The notes: a model not told the origin generated them from the letters alone. Shown: positions 35,001 to 47,296, numbered from the stretch's first letter. The stretch is DNA of 64,000 bases from Epichloe hybrida (GCA_019022495.1 JAFEKR010000012.1:1550001-1614000); one strand, 5' to 3'. A program made the numbers and translations.

Positions 35001-35577
35001 GGGGGGAGGTAAGCTATTTATTTATTTAGGAGCTAGGCTAGTAGTAATACTTACCTAGGTTAGAGTGTTACTTCCTTTAGTTTCTTCTTTAATAGCCTCT
35101 TTAAGGGCTTATTTAAGGGCTTCTTTAGTGGTGTGAATATTACTATTATTATAGTTTATTACCTTTGCTTTAGCTTAGGCGCGGTTTACTGCCTATCTAG
35201 CAATAGCTTTAGTAATATGCTATACCTAAGTAACTTTATTACTAGGGATAAGGCTTGTGATTTTATTATAGTATTTTATATTATCTAGATGTTTAAATTA
35301 GATCTAGTCTATTATAGGGTTATTCTTGCTACTCTAAATGTTAAACTATCCTATTCTTACGTTTAGGTAGTGGTAGCTCTATACTAGCCCCCTTTCTCCT
35401 AAGTTAATTACTATTAGCACGTTCGCACTCCTGCTACTAGCTCTATTATAATATAATATTATAGGGGGGGGTAAACAGAGGTAAGGAATTTAAATATTAA
35501 TGTGGTTTGTATTTTAGAGGCGATTCCGGACCTTTAGATTGGTGCGGAAGTTTGTGCGAAGGTTTAAAACTATATCT
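29001..35577 (-). mobile_element. Non-LTR retrotransposon (LINE, Tad/I-like), copy A, about 6.6 kb
   Basis: The LINE lies on the minus strand (5' end near 35577, 3' end near 29001) in a RIP-mutated state. It matches copy B (39356-43056), whose better-preserved minus-strand translation shows reverse-transcriptase signs such as LGDDELLAGLIKAC, ARLLNIVLEIGYF and IRVVVIRKPSKTT. A possible CCHC knuckle of a first frame lies near 34450. The element ends 3' in a TA-rich tract, not poly(A). It is flanked by the 14-bp target duplication GCTTAGAATATATA (28987-29000, 35578-35591). Poly-C tracts of 8-13 bases near 29580-29620 have survived. TG dinucleotides remain much commoner than CA on the plus strand. 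Confidence 0.82.
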
Positions 35578-35591
35578 GCTTAGAATATATA

Positions 35592-35638
35592 TATATTATT
35601 TACGCTAGTTAGCTCTATAGATAGCTATTACTAGTACT
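35592..35638 (-). mobile_element. 47-bp 5'-truncated LINE stub at the same target
   Basis: This repeats the last bases of the LINE 3' end (TATATTATTTACGCTAGT through ATTACTAGTACT). It sits between two further copies of the target GCTTAGAATATATA (35578-35591 and 35639-35652). It therefore looks like a separate, almost fully truncated insertion into the same site as copy A. Confidence 0.72.
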
Positions 35639-35802
35639 GCTTAGAATATATAATAAAAGATATATTTTCCTTTAGATAAAAAGAGACCTTTTTATTAAAA
35701 ATAAAAACTTACTTAAAGAGGCTAGTCTTAACTATTTTATAATAACTTTATAAAGGTTTCTTATTAAAGAGAGTATCTAGTATAAAAAGGCAATATAATA
35801 AC

Positions 35803-37466
35803 CAGAGCATTACATTACATTACATTACATTGTGTAATGTTTGTAATGTAATGTAATTATTACACATTACATTACATTACACATTACATTACATTACACA
35901 TTACATTACATTACATATAATTATTTGTAATTAAATGTAATTATTTTTTATTTTTCATTACATTACACATTACATTACATTACATTACACCCCCCTTTCA
36001 CACATTACATTACATTACATTACACCCCCCTTTCACACATTACATTACATTACATATAATTATTTGTAATTAAATGTAATTATTTTTTATTTTTTAATAT
36101 TTAGGTTAAGTAATTAGAAATTAATAGTAAGAAATAACTTAAATAATTAGAAAAGTATATATTAGGTTTCTAAAAATATAGATTAAGGTTAAATTACTAT
36201 ACTAATCTTAATTATAACTTATAAAACTAATAAAACTTACTTTTTAAGCTTATGTCTTAGAAAAATATTAAAAACTTACTTTTAAGTATACTTTTTTTAA
36301 TAGAAAATTATATATATTTAAGTAAATAAGCTATAAAGAAGTTAATACTATTATTAGTTAGACTTACTTTAGACTTACTTTAGACTTACTTTTAAGTATA
36401 CTATCTTTTCAAGAGAAAATCATATATATCTAAGCTAATAAGCTATAAAGAAGTTAATAGTATTATTAGTAAGACTTACTTTAGACCTACTTTTATATAT
36501 ACTTCCTTTTTAAGAGAAAATCATAAATATTTAAGCTAATAAGCTATAAAGAAGTTAATAGTATTATTAGTAAGACCCACTTTTATATATACTTTCTTTT
36601 TAAGAGAAAATCATATATATCTAAGTAAATAAGCTATTAAGAAGTTAGTACTATAATTAGTAAGACTTACTTTAGACTTACTTTTAAACTTACTCTAGAA
36701 AATACCTTTTATTTAAAATAAAATTATATATAACTAGGTAAATAAGCTATAAAAAGGTTAATTATATTATAAATAAACCCTATTATATACTTAATTTTTA
36801 TTTATACCTTAAATAAACTATATTATTATTTTATAGCTTTAAATTCTTAAAAACCTATATTACTTATAAGCTTTTTAATTTCCTTTACTAAAAAGAAATA
36901 AACTTTTATTTTAAAAAGTATAATATTTATTTATTAACTTTATAAAATTAGATTTTATATTCTATCTTAAGTAAATTTACTTTTAATAATATAGGCTTTT
37001 TAAAGATTTCTTTATTAGTTCTTAATATAATTATTTAGACTTATAATATATTATTTTATATTAAATTTTAAAGTATATATAGGGTATGATTTAGTAAAAT
37101 AAATACTTAGGTTAAATAATATAATATTAAATCTTAGAAATTAGATTTATTAGTATTTTAAAATCGTATAATATAAAACAAAATTCAAGGATTTCTATTA
37201 TACTCTTAAACCTATATAGTATACCCTACACCCTAATATATAACTAAGAATCTAAAACTAAGGAAACTTTAATAATTTATAGTAAATAAACTAAAATAGT
37301 TATTAAATTAACACTAATATTAACTTAATAAAGAAAAATCCATATAATATTATAAGATCTTAATATACCCCACTTTTATTTTCCCCTAACATTACATTTG
37401 TAATGTTTGTAATGTAATGTAATGTAATATGTAATAATTACACATTACATTACATTACATGCTCTG
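35803..37466. mobile_element. Element with CAGAGCAT ends and (ATTAC)n arrays, possibly hAT-like
   Basis: The element begins CAGAGCAT and ends ATGCTCTG, short inverted ends of the CAGRG type common in hAT transposons. Both ends carry long runs of ATTAC/GTAAT repeats with a small central inversion (GTGTAATGTTTGTAATG). The 1.2-kb middle is AT-rich with no frame. The flanks do not match: left is Tc1 sequence, right is gypsy sequence, so no target duplication can be given. A second, truncated copy lies at 59594-59772. The class is uncertain. Confidence 0.55.
36240..36760. repeat. Degenerate minisatellite inside the (ATTAC)-ended element
   Basis: About five imperfect direct repeats of roughly 90-115 bp occur here. 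Each contains AAGCTATAAAGAAGTTAATA, then GTAAGACTTACTTTAGAC, then a TTTTTAAGAGAAAATCATA block. Units begin near 36330, 36441, 36542 and 36630. Copies differ by internal short duplications of ACTTACTTTAG. Confidence 0.75.
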
Positions 37467-38505
37467 CATAAGCTTAATTAGGCTAAGGCTATAGCACCTA
37501 TCTTAAAGGTAGTAGGGGCTTTAATAGTTCCCTAATATAGTGTCTATAAGGTACCTATTATAATTAAAGATTTATAAGGTAAAGAGAAAGACCTTAAGTT
37601 ACTATATATAGCTATTAATAAGGACCTAAGAGTAAAGGGAAGCCTTATATTAATTAAAATATATATACTTATAAAAGAATATATATACCTATACTTATAC
37701 TTATAAGAATAGTAGTTTAAAAAGAGAAAGGTAGCTTTTTTACTACTAACTCCTTATAAGTTTATAAAGGTAATATATAATAAGATAATAGTATATACTA
37801 TTATAAGGGTTATAGAAGATAAGTTTATACCCCTTAAAGATAAAAAGAAGGTAAAAGTATATAAAACTATTAAAGATATTCTAGAGGAACTATATAAGTT
37901 TAAAGATATATTTATATTAGATAAGGTAAGGAGTCTTTTATTAAAGAAGTTAACTAACTATATAATTAATCTTATACTAGAAGCTCTACCCCTATATAAA
38001 CTAATTTATTCTCTCTCCTAAGGTAAACTTAGGGAGCTCTAGGAATATATTAATAATAACCTAAAGAAAGGCTAGATAAAACCCTTAAAGAGCCTAGTAG
38101 GTATACTTATTTTATTTATACTAAAGAAGGATAGAATGCTTTAGCTATATGTTAACTATTAGGGACTTAATAAGATAATATAAAAGAATTACTATACTCT
38201 CCCCTTAATTTTAGAGATTCTTAATTAATACTAAGGGGCTTATTTTTTTTAAAGATTAATATTAAGGATATATACTACTAGATTTATATAAAGGAGGGTA
38301 ATAAGTAAAAGATAGCTTTTTATATGTGTTATAGGCACTATAAGTACCTTATAATACCTTTTAGATTAACTAATACCCTAGCTACTTTTTAAAGCTATAT
38401 TTATAAGGTACTCTATAGGCTAGTTAATACTATTTATATAGTATATCTAGATAATATCTTAATTTTCTTCAAGATAGAAAAGAAGTATACTAAATATATT
38501 AAGTA

Positions 38506-39238
38506 ACCCCTCCTAGGCACGAGGTAAAACTGCTTAAATTATAGATCTCTATTTTTTAACACCTTTTCCAAATATCTAGCCTTCTTCTCTAGCTTTTTAT
38601 TTCCCTTCTTCTTCTTACTTTTCCTAAATTTCTTAATATTTTCTTTAGTTTTTTAAATTTCCTTATCTAGAATTTCCTCGGATTTTTAGATAGCTATTAG
38701 GTTCTATAGCCTAGTAGTTATAGCCCCTAGCTTATGGTTACCCTTAGCTATACTATTTTCTAATTAGTTAGTTGTTAATTAGTTAATTAGTAGCCCTTAA
38801 CCTACCTATGAATTCGAATTAGAGTGGAGTTAAGTGAGGATAAGTTATGTTTTTTTTTAGGGTTTAAGTTTACCTTAGAGCTTTAAAGGATAAGTTATAA
38901 GATAGAAGAGATGTAAAGAGATAGACCAAACATAGTCGTAGAGAAAGGGGGAATCACGTTAATTTATGCTATAAGTAAAACTCAAATGGATTTGAGTTTA
39001 ACTGCGGTCGCGAATTATGACTGTATTCACAAAGTTTGTCGCAAACTTTGTATTAACTTTTCAGCCCCTAAATTTGTGGCTTAAAGCTTATTTCTTTTAT
39101 GTTTTACCTAACACTATAGTAATTATTGAATTTGGTTATTACATGTGGCACTAGCTAGGTATTGCTAGTAATTTTTTGGTTCCTTGAAAATTAGATGCAT
39201 TGGCCACAGCTAATGACCCCAAAAAAAAATTAAAAATC
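38506..39238 (+). mobile_element. 733-bp retroposon with two perfect hairpins and A-rich 3' end
   Basis: It is flanked by a 13-bp direct repeat AATATATTAAGTA (38493-38505 and 39239-39251) and ends in GACCCC followed by an A-rich tail on the plus strand, as expected for target-primed retroposition. Two perfect hairpins lie inside: 38978-38999 (arms AAACTCAAAT/ATTTGAGTTT, 2-base loop) and 39029-39051 (arms ACAAAGTTTG/CAAACTTTGT, 3-base loop). The first half, read on the minus strand, gives a Lys-rich coiled-coil-like sequence with stops. CA and TG are kept in the second half. A truncated relative lies at 58197-58310. The class is unclear: a LINE 3' end or a SINE-like unit. Confidence 0.68.
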
Positions 39239-39355
39239 AATATATTAAGTAAGTCTTAGAGTATATAAGATTAGTAAAGCTATATATAAAACTCTCTAAG
39301 TACTCTTTCTATAAGAAGTTAGTAAAATTCCTAGGGTTTATTCTCTTTATTAATA

Positions 39356-42300
39356 TATATATATTATTTACGCTAGTTAGCTCTATAGAAGGCTATTACT
39401 AGTACTTCTACTACTAAGTTAAAAGGGAAAACCCTATACTAGGAAGAAAAACCCCCTTACGTCTATATATAGGCTAGCGCTAGCCTTATAACAGGTTTAC
39501 GCTACTTAGTGTGTTTCCTATTATAAGTATTTATTACTAGCTTACGCTAGCCTTATCCTATTAAAAAGAAAAAAGAAAGGAAAAATATATAGAATAAGCC
39601 CCTTCTAGTCCTATTCTAGTATAATTATATATCTATTCTAAGTCTCTTTGCTTTAAGCTAGGGTAGAGTGAATCTGGATTTATAGTGTTAATTCACTTTA
39701 TATTCACTTTTACGCTAACTCTTTTATAGCCTTACTTTTTAGCTATCTCTAGCCTACCTTTACCTTATATATCTAGTAAAGTCTAAGTACCTAGTTTTAT
39801 TTAATTAGTATAAGGGGAGGGTAGTTATAGCCCTAGACTAGTATAGTCCTAGGTTAAGATTACTTATGTGTTATTAGATTTGTTAATTACGTTATACTTT
39901 GTTTTTAAGTAAGTTATTTAAATTATTCCCCTCCCCCCCCTCTATAAGTATAAAAAAGAGCTCTCCCCCCCCTAGGGTCCTAGTCTCTTTCTTCTTTTTA
40001 TATTAAACTTCCTATAAGTTTTTCTTTTCTTTCTAGCTATTTAAGGCTATCCTAGGCTAGGGTTAGGTTATTTACTAATATTTACTATAGATTTAGACTA
40101 AATCTAGTATAATAGCGCTAGAAGCTATAAGTACTCTAGTATTACTACTTATCTAGCTTTAATTTACCTAGGAATCTTATAAGTATAAGAACTTCCTAAG
40201 GAAGTCTATAACTAAGAAATAATATATATAAGTTATAGAGAAGGGTCTGTCTATAAGTTATATTTACTTCTACTCTAGGCCTAGTTTACTACTAATTTGC
40301 TTTAGCTTAGTAAACTAAGAGAAATCTAATATATCTCCTATAAATCTTATTTAGTTTAGGACCTTAGGTATTAATGCTATCTTATTATTAGTAAGTTAGT
40401 CCTACTTTAGCTTAGTAATAGGGCTAACTTGCTAAATAAGGGTAGCTACTAACGCGTGTTTTAACTATTAGGTTTAGAACTATTAATACTACTAGGTAAT
40501 AATTACCCTTACTCTAGCTTAGTTCTATATCTAATCTATTATTTAGCTAAATTTATCTAGTAATTAAAATAAGCACTAGTAGTTAGTTAAGACCTAGGCT
40601 TCTATAGCTAATAGGGGTGTGGTAAGTTTGCTCTAGCTTAGTAGTAGTTTTATCCTAGCTTTAATATCTTTCTTAATAGGCCCTAGAAGGCTTCTAGGAC
40701 TAGGTTAAGAAGCTTTACACTAGTAATTAGGTAAAGAAAAAATAAAGCACCTTAGTAGTAAGCTTAGACTAGGCTAGTTTCTTTAAGGAATAATATACTA
40801 AGCTTATCTTTTAGCTTATACACCTTAACACATATATAGTAGAGATAAACTATCTCTTACTTACTATTATCCCTACAAAAAGTTATAACTAGGTAGCTAT
40901 AGGTGTAATTCCTATCCTAGAGGAGGAGTAAGGTAGTAGCTTAATTTTAACTTAAAGTAAGGGTAGTAGTAGGCTAGTAAGACTTATAATACCTAGAGTT
41001 TATAGTTAAAATTAATCTAATAATAGTTCTAGACCTAAATATTCTTTATTATAATTATAAATTATAAAATTAGTCCCTTCCCTAGCTTACCTCTATGCCT
41101 ATACTATTTATTCTATCCCTTATACTAGATTTATAATTAGGAGGTTTTCTATTTATTAATAGAGTTAGCCTAGGTCTAGTAGTATTCTAAGCTATCTTAT
41201 AGCTAGCTCCTATACTAATAAGTAATATTAGAGTTATCTTATACTAAGGAACCATTTAGCTAAATATTTTGCTTTTTAAGGTTTATTTAAGGCTAGCCTT
41301 ACCTCCTATACGTTAGTAAGCTATTACTACTAAGGTTACCTATAGTTATATTTACTATAATTAACTAGTATATAGTATTAGTCTTTTATAGCTTAACTAT
41401 AGTTATATAAGGGCAAAACCACCCTAGGAACTTTCCTTTAGAATAGGAACTTATTTAGGCCTATCTTTCCTATGTATAGTTAGATAATTATTAAAGAGAC
41501 ATGCTTATCTATATTAGTGTGAAATTCCTAGATTTCCTTTAGGTTATAGGAGGGTAAGTAGTCTTTAGTTAGTTCTCTAATGTGTTTACTCTAGGCTAGC
41601 CTCTCTTTACTATACTAGTCCTCCTAATGTTTCTTCTATTTCTTATCTAAGTCTATATCTAGTTTATTATTAATAGATAAGGGTCTTCTTCTATAGTATA
41701 GTACTATTATAACTAAGTTAGCTATAGCTTAGATTATCCTTACTATCTTACTATTAATAATTTTATCTTTAAACCTTTACTTTATTTTATTTAGGTAAAG
41801 GTTAAGGGGGGGGATATATATCTTAACCTTTAGTTATATAATAGGTATAGCCTTAAATGCCCCTATAATAATCTAGAGATAAGCTAATTAATTTACTATA
41901 AAGCTTTTTACTACTTCTCTAAGCTTTTCTCCTTTCTTAGTAAGGGTATAGTAAGTGCTTACTCTATAAGCAAGGATAGGCTAGACTACCTATATATATA
42001 GGAGTCTAGTATCTCTAAAGCTATATCCCTAGGCTAATACTACTAGCTTAGAGAGTGTAAGCTACTACTAGGCTAACTTACCCTTAAGGATATTTCTATA
42101 AGCACTTTAGTTAAGTTTTTTATTAACTTATACTTCTAGGAATTTATATAATTCTATAGGCACTATCTCCTTTACTTTAAGCTAGACTCTAGCCTAGGGA
42201 GGTCTATAGGACTTACTAAAGTATATAAGTTTAGTTTTAGCTAGGTTAAACTTAACTCTTACTTACTTTACTTATTCCTTATAGATCTTTTATATAGCTT

Positions 42301-43056
42301 TAAGTCTTCTTTAGGTCTATACTATATTCTTACTAAAGGCTACTATATTTATATTATTTATAAATCCTATAGCTACTATACCTAGAATAGCCTAGAGGTA
42401 AATATAAAGCTTTACTAAGTAAAGTAAGAAAAGGATTAGGGAGAGAGGTAAACCTTATAGGGTACTAGCCTTAATTATAAATAGTCTAGAGAGTCCTTTA
42501 TTAAAGCTAAGCTAGCTTATTCTATCTATAAGGAAGCTTTATATTACTATTATTAGCTATTATAAGACTCCTATCTTTATAAGTAAGTATATTAGGTATA
42601 GGTAGCTAACTTTATTAAACACTAAAGATATATTTATTTATACTAGTAAGGTAATACTACCCCTTCCCTAGGCCTCCCTAAAATATTTAATAAGGACTCT
42701 TATTATAGTTTCTATTAATTTATTTATCCTATTACCTATCTAGAGTTTAGGGAGTAGCCCCTTTACCTTAGTAAAGGCTATAAGTTACTTTACTATTACT
42801 ACTTCTTTAATCTTTCCTACTATATTAAGTAGCAAGATTAGTCTCTATATATTAGCTCTCCTTATTTCCTTAGTGGTTTTACTAGGTTTCCTAATTACTA
42901 CTACTCTTATGGTTTAGAAGCGGGCTAGGAAATATCCTATTTCTAGGACTATATTTAGGAGCCTAGCTATGGCATCTTTGGCCGGGTCGTCGCAGGCTTT
43001 GATAAGGCCCGCTAGGAGTTCGTCGTCCCCCAGCGCCTTCTAGCTAGCCATGTTTG
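39356..43056 (-). mobile_element. LINE copy B, 5'-truncated, inserted in the gypsy element
   Basis: 3.7 kb of sequence matches the 3' part of copy A in the same orientation. It has a 14-bp target duplication TCTCTTTATTAATA (39342-39355 and 43057-43070). The 5' truncation point is at 43056, inside the reverse-transcriptase region, which is typical for LINEs. The last roughly 100 bp before the truncation point (42960-43056) are GC-rich and almost free of RIP changes. Read on the minus strand they give an open RT segment (LGDDELLAGLIKACDDPAKD). Confidence 0.88.
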
Positions 43057-44445
43057 TCTCTTTATTAATAGGATATTAATAAATACTTACTAAGTTAATA
43101 TAATTAGGGAATAGAAGGAGCCTATAAGTTTTAAGAATATATAGTTATTCCTTAGATTCTATAACTTTTATTAATAGTTTATTTATAAATACTCTAGGAT
43201 TATAATATCTTTTTATACGCTAATAAAGGGTAGTTAAAATAGTATTTAGACTAGGAGATTTATATTTAGAGAAAAGAAGTAGTTAGTGTTTTACTAGCTA
43301 AAAAATACCTTTTAGTAAGCGCCTTTACTTTAATACTATAACCTAAGTTAAGCGGTATATATTAAGATAAATACCTTAATTTTTATAATAGTAAGGATTC
43401 TATTTTAGTAGGATAATAAGGGCTATTAGTATTTAGTAGCCTTTTAGTTAAGGAAGTTTATAAATACTAAATATAACTATAGTATAGCTAATTAAGAGTT
43501 ACTTACTATAGTAAAGTTATTTAAATACTAGTAATATTATATTAAAGGTATAAAGATACCTATAGAGGTTTTATTAGACTATTATAACCTATAGACCTTT
43601 ATAAGGTAGTAAAAGCTAAATAAAAGATAGGTATAATAGTATATATTCCTTTACTCTTTTTATTTTATAATTAAGTATAGACTAAGGAAAAGTAACCTTA
43701 TAAATACACTATTAAAAAGGTTTAATTATAAGGGTAAACTTATATTAAATAAGGCACTCTTACTAAAGCTTTAAAGAAAAATAGTAAATATCTTTATAGT
43801 AAAAAAAGAAGTACTAATATATTAAAGAAGTTATAGTATAATACTAGTCTTAGAACTTACTAAGGTAATAGTAACCTAGGTAAAAGGCTAGTTAGCTACT
43901 ATAAATCTAGTAATAGGTTAGCTAAATAAGGGTAATTTTAAGGAGAAGGTAATATATATCTAAGATATTGGTATAGTATAAGTAATTTAAGGGGCTATTA
44001 TATTACTAAATCCTTACTAATCTATAGTAAATAAACTATAAGTATAACTACTATAAAAAGTATAAAACTAAAATCTAGATTTATAAAAGTATAAAAATAA
44101 GGTTAACTCCTAAGTAAAAGGGAGGGGAAAGGCTAGTCTATAGTTATATAGTATAAGAGGCCTCCTAATATATAAAGACTAGGTAATTATTCTATAGGAG
44201 CCTATCTTATAATAAGAGCTTCTATAGCTATACTATAATAATTTACTAGTAAGTTACTTTAGGACTAAATACACTCTTAAGCTACTAAAACATTACTATT
44301 AGTAGCTAGTAATAAGTAAAGCTATTTTAGACTATATATTTAGTTATAGAGTATACTAGCGTATAGTAGCTAGGTGGCACTACCTATATAAAAGCCTTAA
44401 ATTACTACTAATACTAAAGTAACTATAGGTAAAGATCTTAATTAT

Positions 44446-44710
44446 TAGGAGCACGGAGGCTAGGGAGTCGCGGATAGGATAGTTACATAATGGAGCCTTC
44501 GGATAAGCCTTAGCCTACGCGGATAACTAAGTAGCTGCTAGATAGCTATATGCACATAGTAGGGTATTTAGATAAGGACTGCCTATAAGAGATATAGAAA
44601 GTTAGAGTTTAAGACTTTTATATACTTACCCCTAAGTAGTAGCTCTCTAGCTATAACTAAGAACCTTAGCCTTCACTTCGTTTATATCTCTCCCACCATA
44701 GTCGTGACAT
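44446..44710. other. GC-richer patch inside the gypsy integrase region
   Basis: Around GGAGCACGGAGGCTAGGGAG, and again toward CTCTCCCACCATAGTCGTGAC, the base composition is markedly richer in G and C than the neighbouring TA-rich sequence, and CA/TG reappear. The patch may be a small later insertion or a stretch that escaped RIP. No target duplication was found. Confidence 0.4.
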
Positions 44711-45799
44711 TAATAGACTTTATTATAAGTCTACTACTAGTGTAGCTAGGTAAGCAAGAAACTAATATAATCCTAGTAATTATAGACTAATTTACTAAGT
44801 ATACTATTTTCCTTCTTATAAAGACTATAATTAATATAGTAAAATTAGTAAAGTTATTCTATAAGGAGATTAAGCTATAATTTAGAGTGCTAGAGGGTAT
44901 TATATTTAATAGAGGGTTAGTATTTATAAGCTAATTCTAGTTAGAGGTATATTACTAGTTATATATAAAGTAAAGGCTTTTAATAGTGTTTTACCCCTAA
45001 ACTAATAGGTAAATAAAGAGAATAAATTAAGTACTTAAATATTACTTATAATACTTTATTAAAGAAAACTAATAGCTATAGCTAAAGTTACTCCTAATAG
45101 CTTAATTTATATATAATAATACTATTAATAGGATAATAAGTTACTTCCTTAACTATAGTCTTATAAGCTATTTACCTAAGTTTTACCTAGCTCTTAAGGG
45201 TAGGAGTAAGAAGAGAGAGGTTCTAGAAGCTTATATATATATCTAGAAGCTATATAAGGTTAAGGAGAAACTAGTATATAACTAGGTAAGAGTTACTAAA
45301 GTATAGGTAAAGTACTATAACTAATAATACTAGCTATTAACCTTAAAAAGAGAAGACTTAGTACTACTATTAGTAAAGAATATTAAACTTAAGGATATAA
45401 AATAAAAGCTAATCCCTAGATTTATTAGGCTATTTTAAATACTTAATACTATAGGTAAATAAGCATACTAACTAGTATTACCTAATAAGTATAGTTAACT
45501 ATATAATATATTCTATATTAGCTTATTAAAGCTATAGAATTACTAGGAAAACACCTTAGATAAGGATATACTAATACCTAATCTTAAAGATAATAATAAT
45601 AAGTTTAAAGTTAAAGAAGTTAGGGATTATAGGAAGATATATAAAGGTAATAAATACCTAGTAAAATAGAAGGGCTAGCTAAGTAAATATAACTAATAGG
45701 TAGTAGTAAAAGATATAGAAAGCGCTTAATATATAATTTAAGCTTTCTATTAAAGTAAAATAAGTAAGAAGTATAGTAAGATATAAGTAATTTATAAGT

Positions 45800-47094
45800 A
45801 ATAAGGAATAAGGTAATTATAAAAAAGGTAAGGCCTTATTAGCTATTATTATACTCTATTTAAAAACCTTATTAAACTATTTACTAAATAATAAAATAAA
45901 AAATACTTATAAGAAAGGGAGTCTTAAGGGAAACCCTTTTATAGTTACCCCCTTATATATTAAAATAATACTATTATAAAGGAGGTACTTAGTGCTTTCT
46001 TTATCTTTATAAACTACTATCTTTATTACCTAGAAAAACTAGTGTTTTACTACCCCCTAGGGTATAAATCCTAGATTATAATATTATAGCTATAAAGTTA
46101 TTTTTGCCTTCTAGGAGTTATAATATATAGTATAGTTTAGCTAGGAAAAGTTAGTAAATAAGTAATAAAAGAGAAGTAATATATATAATTCCTAGGGCTA
46201 GAGTAGGAAATATAGTAACTAAAAGTTACTAGTATAAAATAATATACTAATTATATATATCTAAAGTAGCTTACTAAAAAAGTAAGTAAAGACCTAGAGA
46301 ATAAATAGTAAAATATACCTAATAAACCTTAGTAGCCCTAGTTAAACTAAAGGAAATATAATAAGCTATATTAGTATAATTAAACCTTAAAATAAGATTT
46401 AGATAATAAGTACTAAAATAGTAGTAAGTTACTTCTAAAAATATATAGTCTTTAGGGTTATTAGAAACCTAATTACTTAGGGTATTTATTAAAGTTTTTA
46501 CCTAATTAAGGATAGTAAGAAAATCTAGGAAATCCCCTTATATAGTTAGTATTACCTAGAGAGATATAGGTAATTAAGGACTAAAAAAGTAAGGAATATA
46601 ATATACTTACTATCTTATAAGTATTACTATATTTAATATACTAGATATAACGCTTTAAATATTTTTCTTTAATAATAGTAGTTAGCACGCTAGGGAATTA
46701 ATAGTTAATCTAGGGGATATTAGGCTTAGCTAGTGAATTCTTCTTAAAATCTATATAACCTATATATAAATAATATATATAAGAATATTCTTTTAAATAG
46801 ATATTAGGGATAGCTATAATAATAATACTCTTAATGCTTTCCTTATCTAATTCTATTTTAATAATAAGGTAAGTATAAAGGTAAATTTATAGTAACTAAT
46901 AATTTAATAGTATCTAGGGAAAAGTTACTATATATAAGAAAGGGAAAAGTTAGTAATATAATAAGGAGTTATAAGTGAATTTATACTTAAACACTAATAT
47001 TATTTATTATTATTTTAGTATAGCTATTACTTAGTAAATAGCTAGATAGTACTTACTAAAAGCTATTTAGGAGCCTAGCTAAAAGTAAGGGGGT
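45800..47094. other. AT-rich sequence after the chromodomain, unassigned
   Basis: This lies between the end of the chromodomain trace and the 3' LTR of the gypsy element. It is saturated with stops in all frames and has no CA/TG to speak of. It is either the gypsy 3' region or a further degraded insertion. I see no recognisable protein trace. Confidence 0.35.
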
Positions 47095-47296
47095 AATTAT
47101 AAGGCCTTACTTATAATACTAGCGTACTAGTATACTACTAGGTAAGTATACTATGCCCTAGGGCTAAGTCTATATAATACTAGCAAGTTACTAGCTATAA
47201 GTTAGTAACTTGCACGCATAATACACTTAGACCTAGTAAGCTTTAGTTAATATATAAGCGCCCCTATACCTCTTGCCTAGCCATCCCTTTGTTCTC
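47095..47296 (+). repeat. 3' LTR of the gypsy element (RIP-mutated)
   Basis: About 200 bp follows a purine-rich tract and ends TTCTCACA. In reverse complement it aligns along its length with the solo LTR at 58549-58748 and with the fragment at 59509-59593. The differences are mainly C-to-T and G-to-A, consistent with RIP. Confidence 0.82.

Larger units (their letters stand above)
37467..47296 (+). mobile_element. Ty3/gypsy chromovirus, 5' part missing, with internal insertions
   Basis: Plus-strand translation, interrupted by RIP stops, shows in order: a reverse transcriptase at about 37900-38500 (PILFxxKKD-like, VNYRGLNKI, and VYLDNILIF, the YLDD box); RNase H at about 43420-43720; an integrase core at about 44700-45300 (VIIDxFTKYTIFLP); and a chromodomain near 45650-45740 (YLVK-KG-LSKYN). 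This order defines a chromovirus. The 3' LTR is at 47095-47296 after a purine-rich AAAAGTAAGGGGG. Gag, protease start and the 5' LTR are absent on the left, where the (ATTAC)-ended element begins. Insertions at 38506-39238 and 39356-43056 split it. RIP has inactivated it. Confidence 0.85.

Noticed and set aside
35803..36060. Regular ATTAC arrays as a possible CRISPR array or telomere repeat
   Set aside because: There are no unique spacers, the organism is a fungus, and the unit does not match the common fungal telomere TTAGGG.
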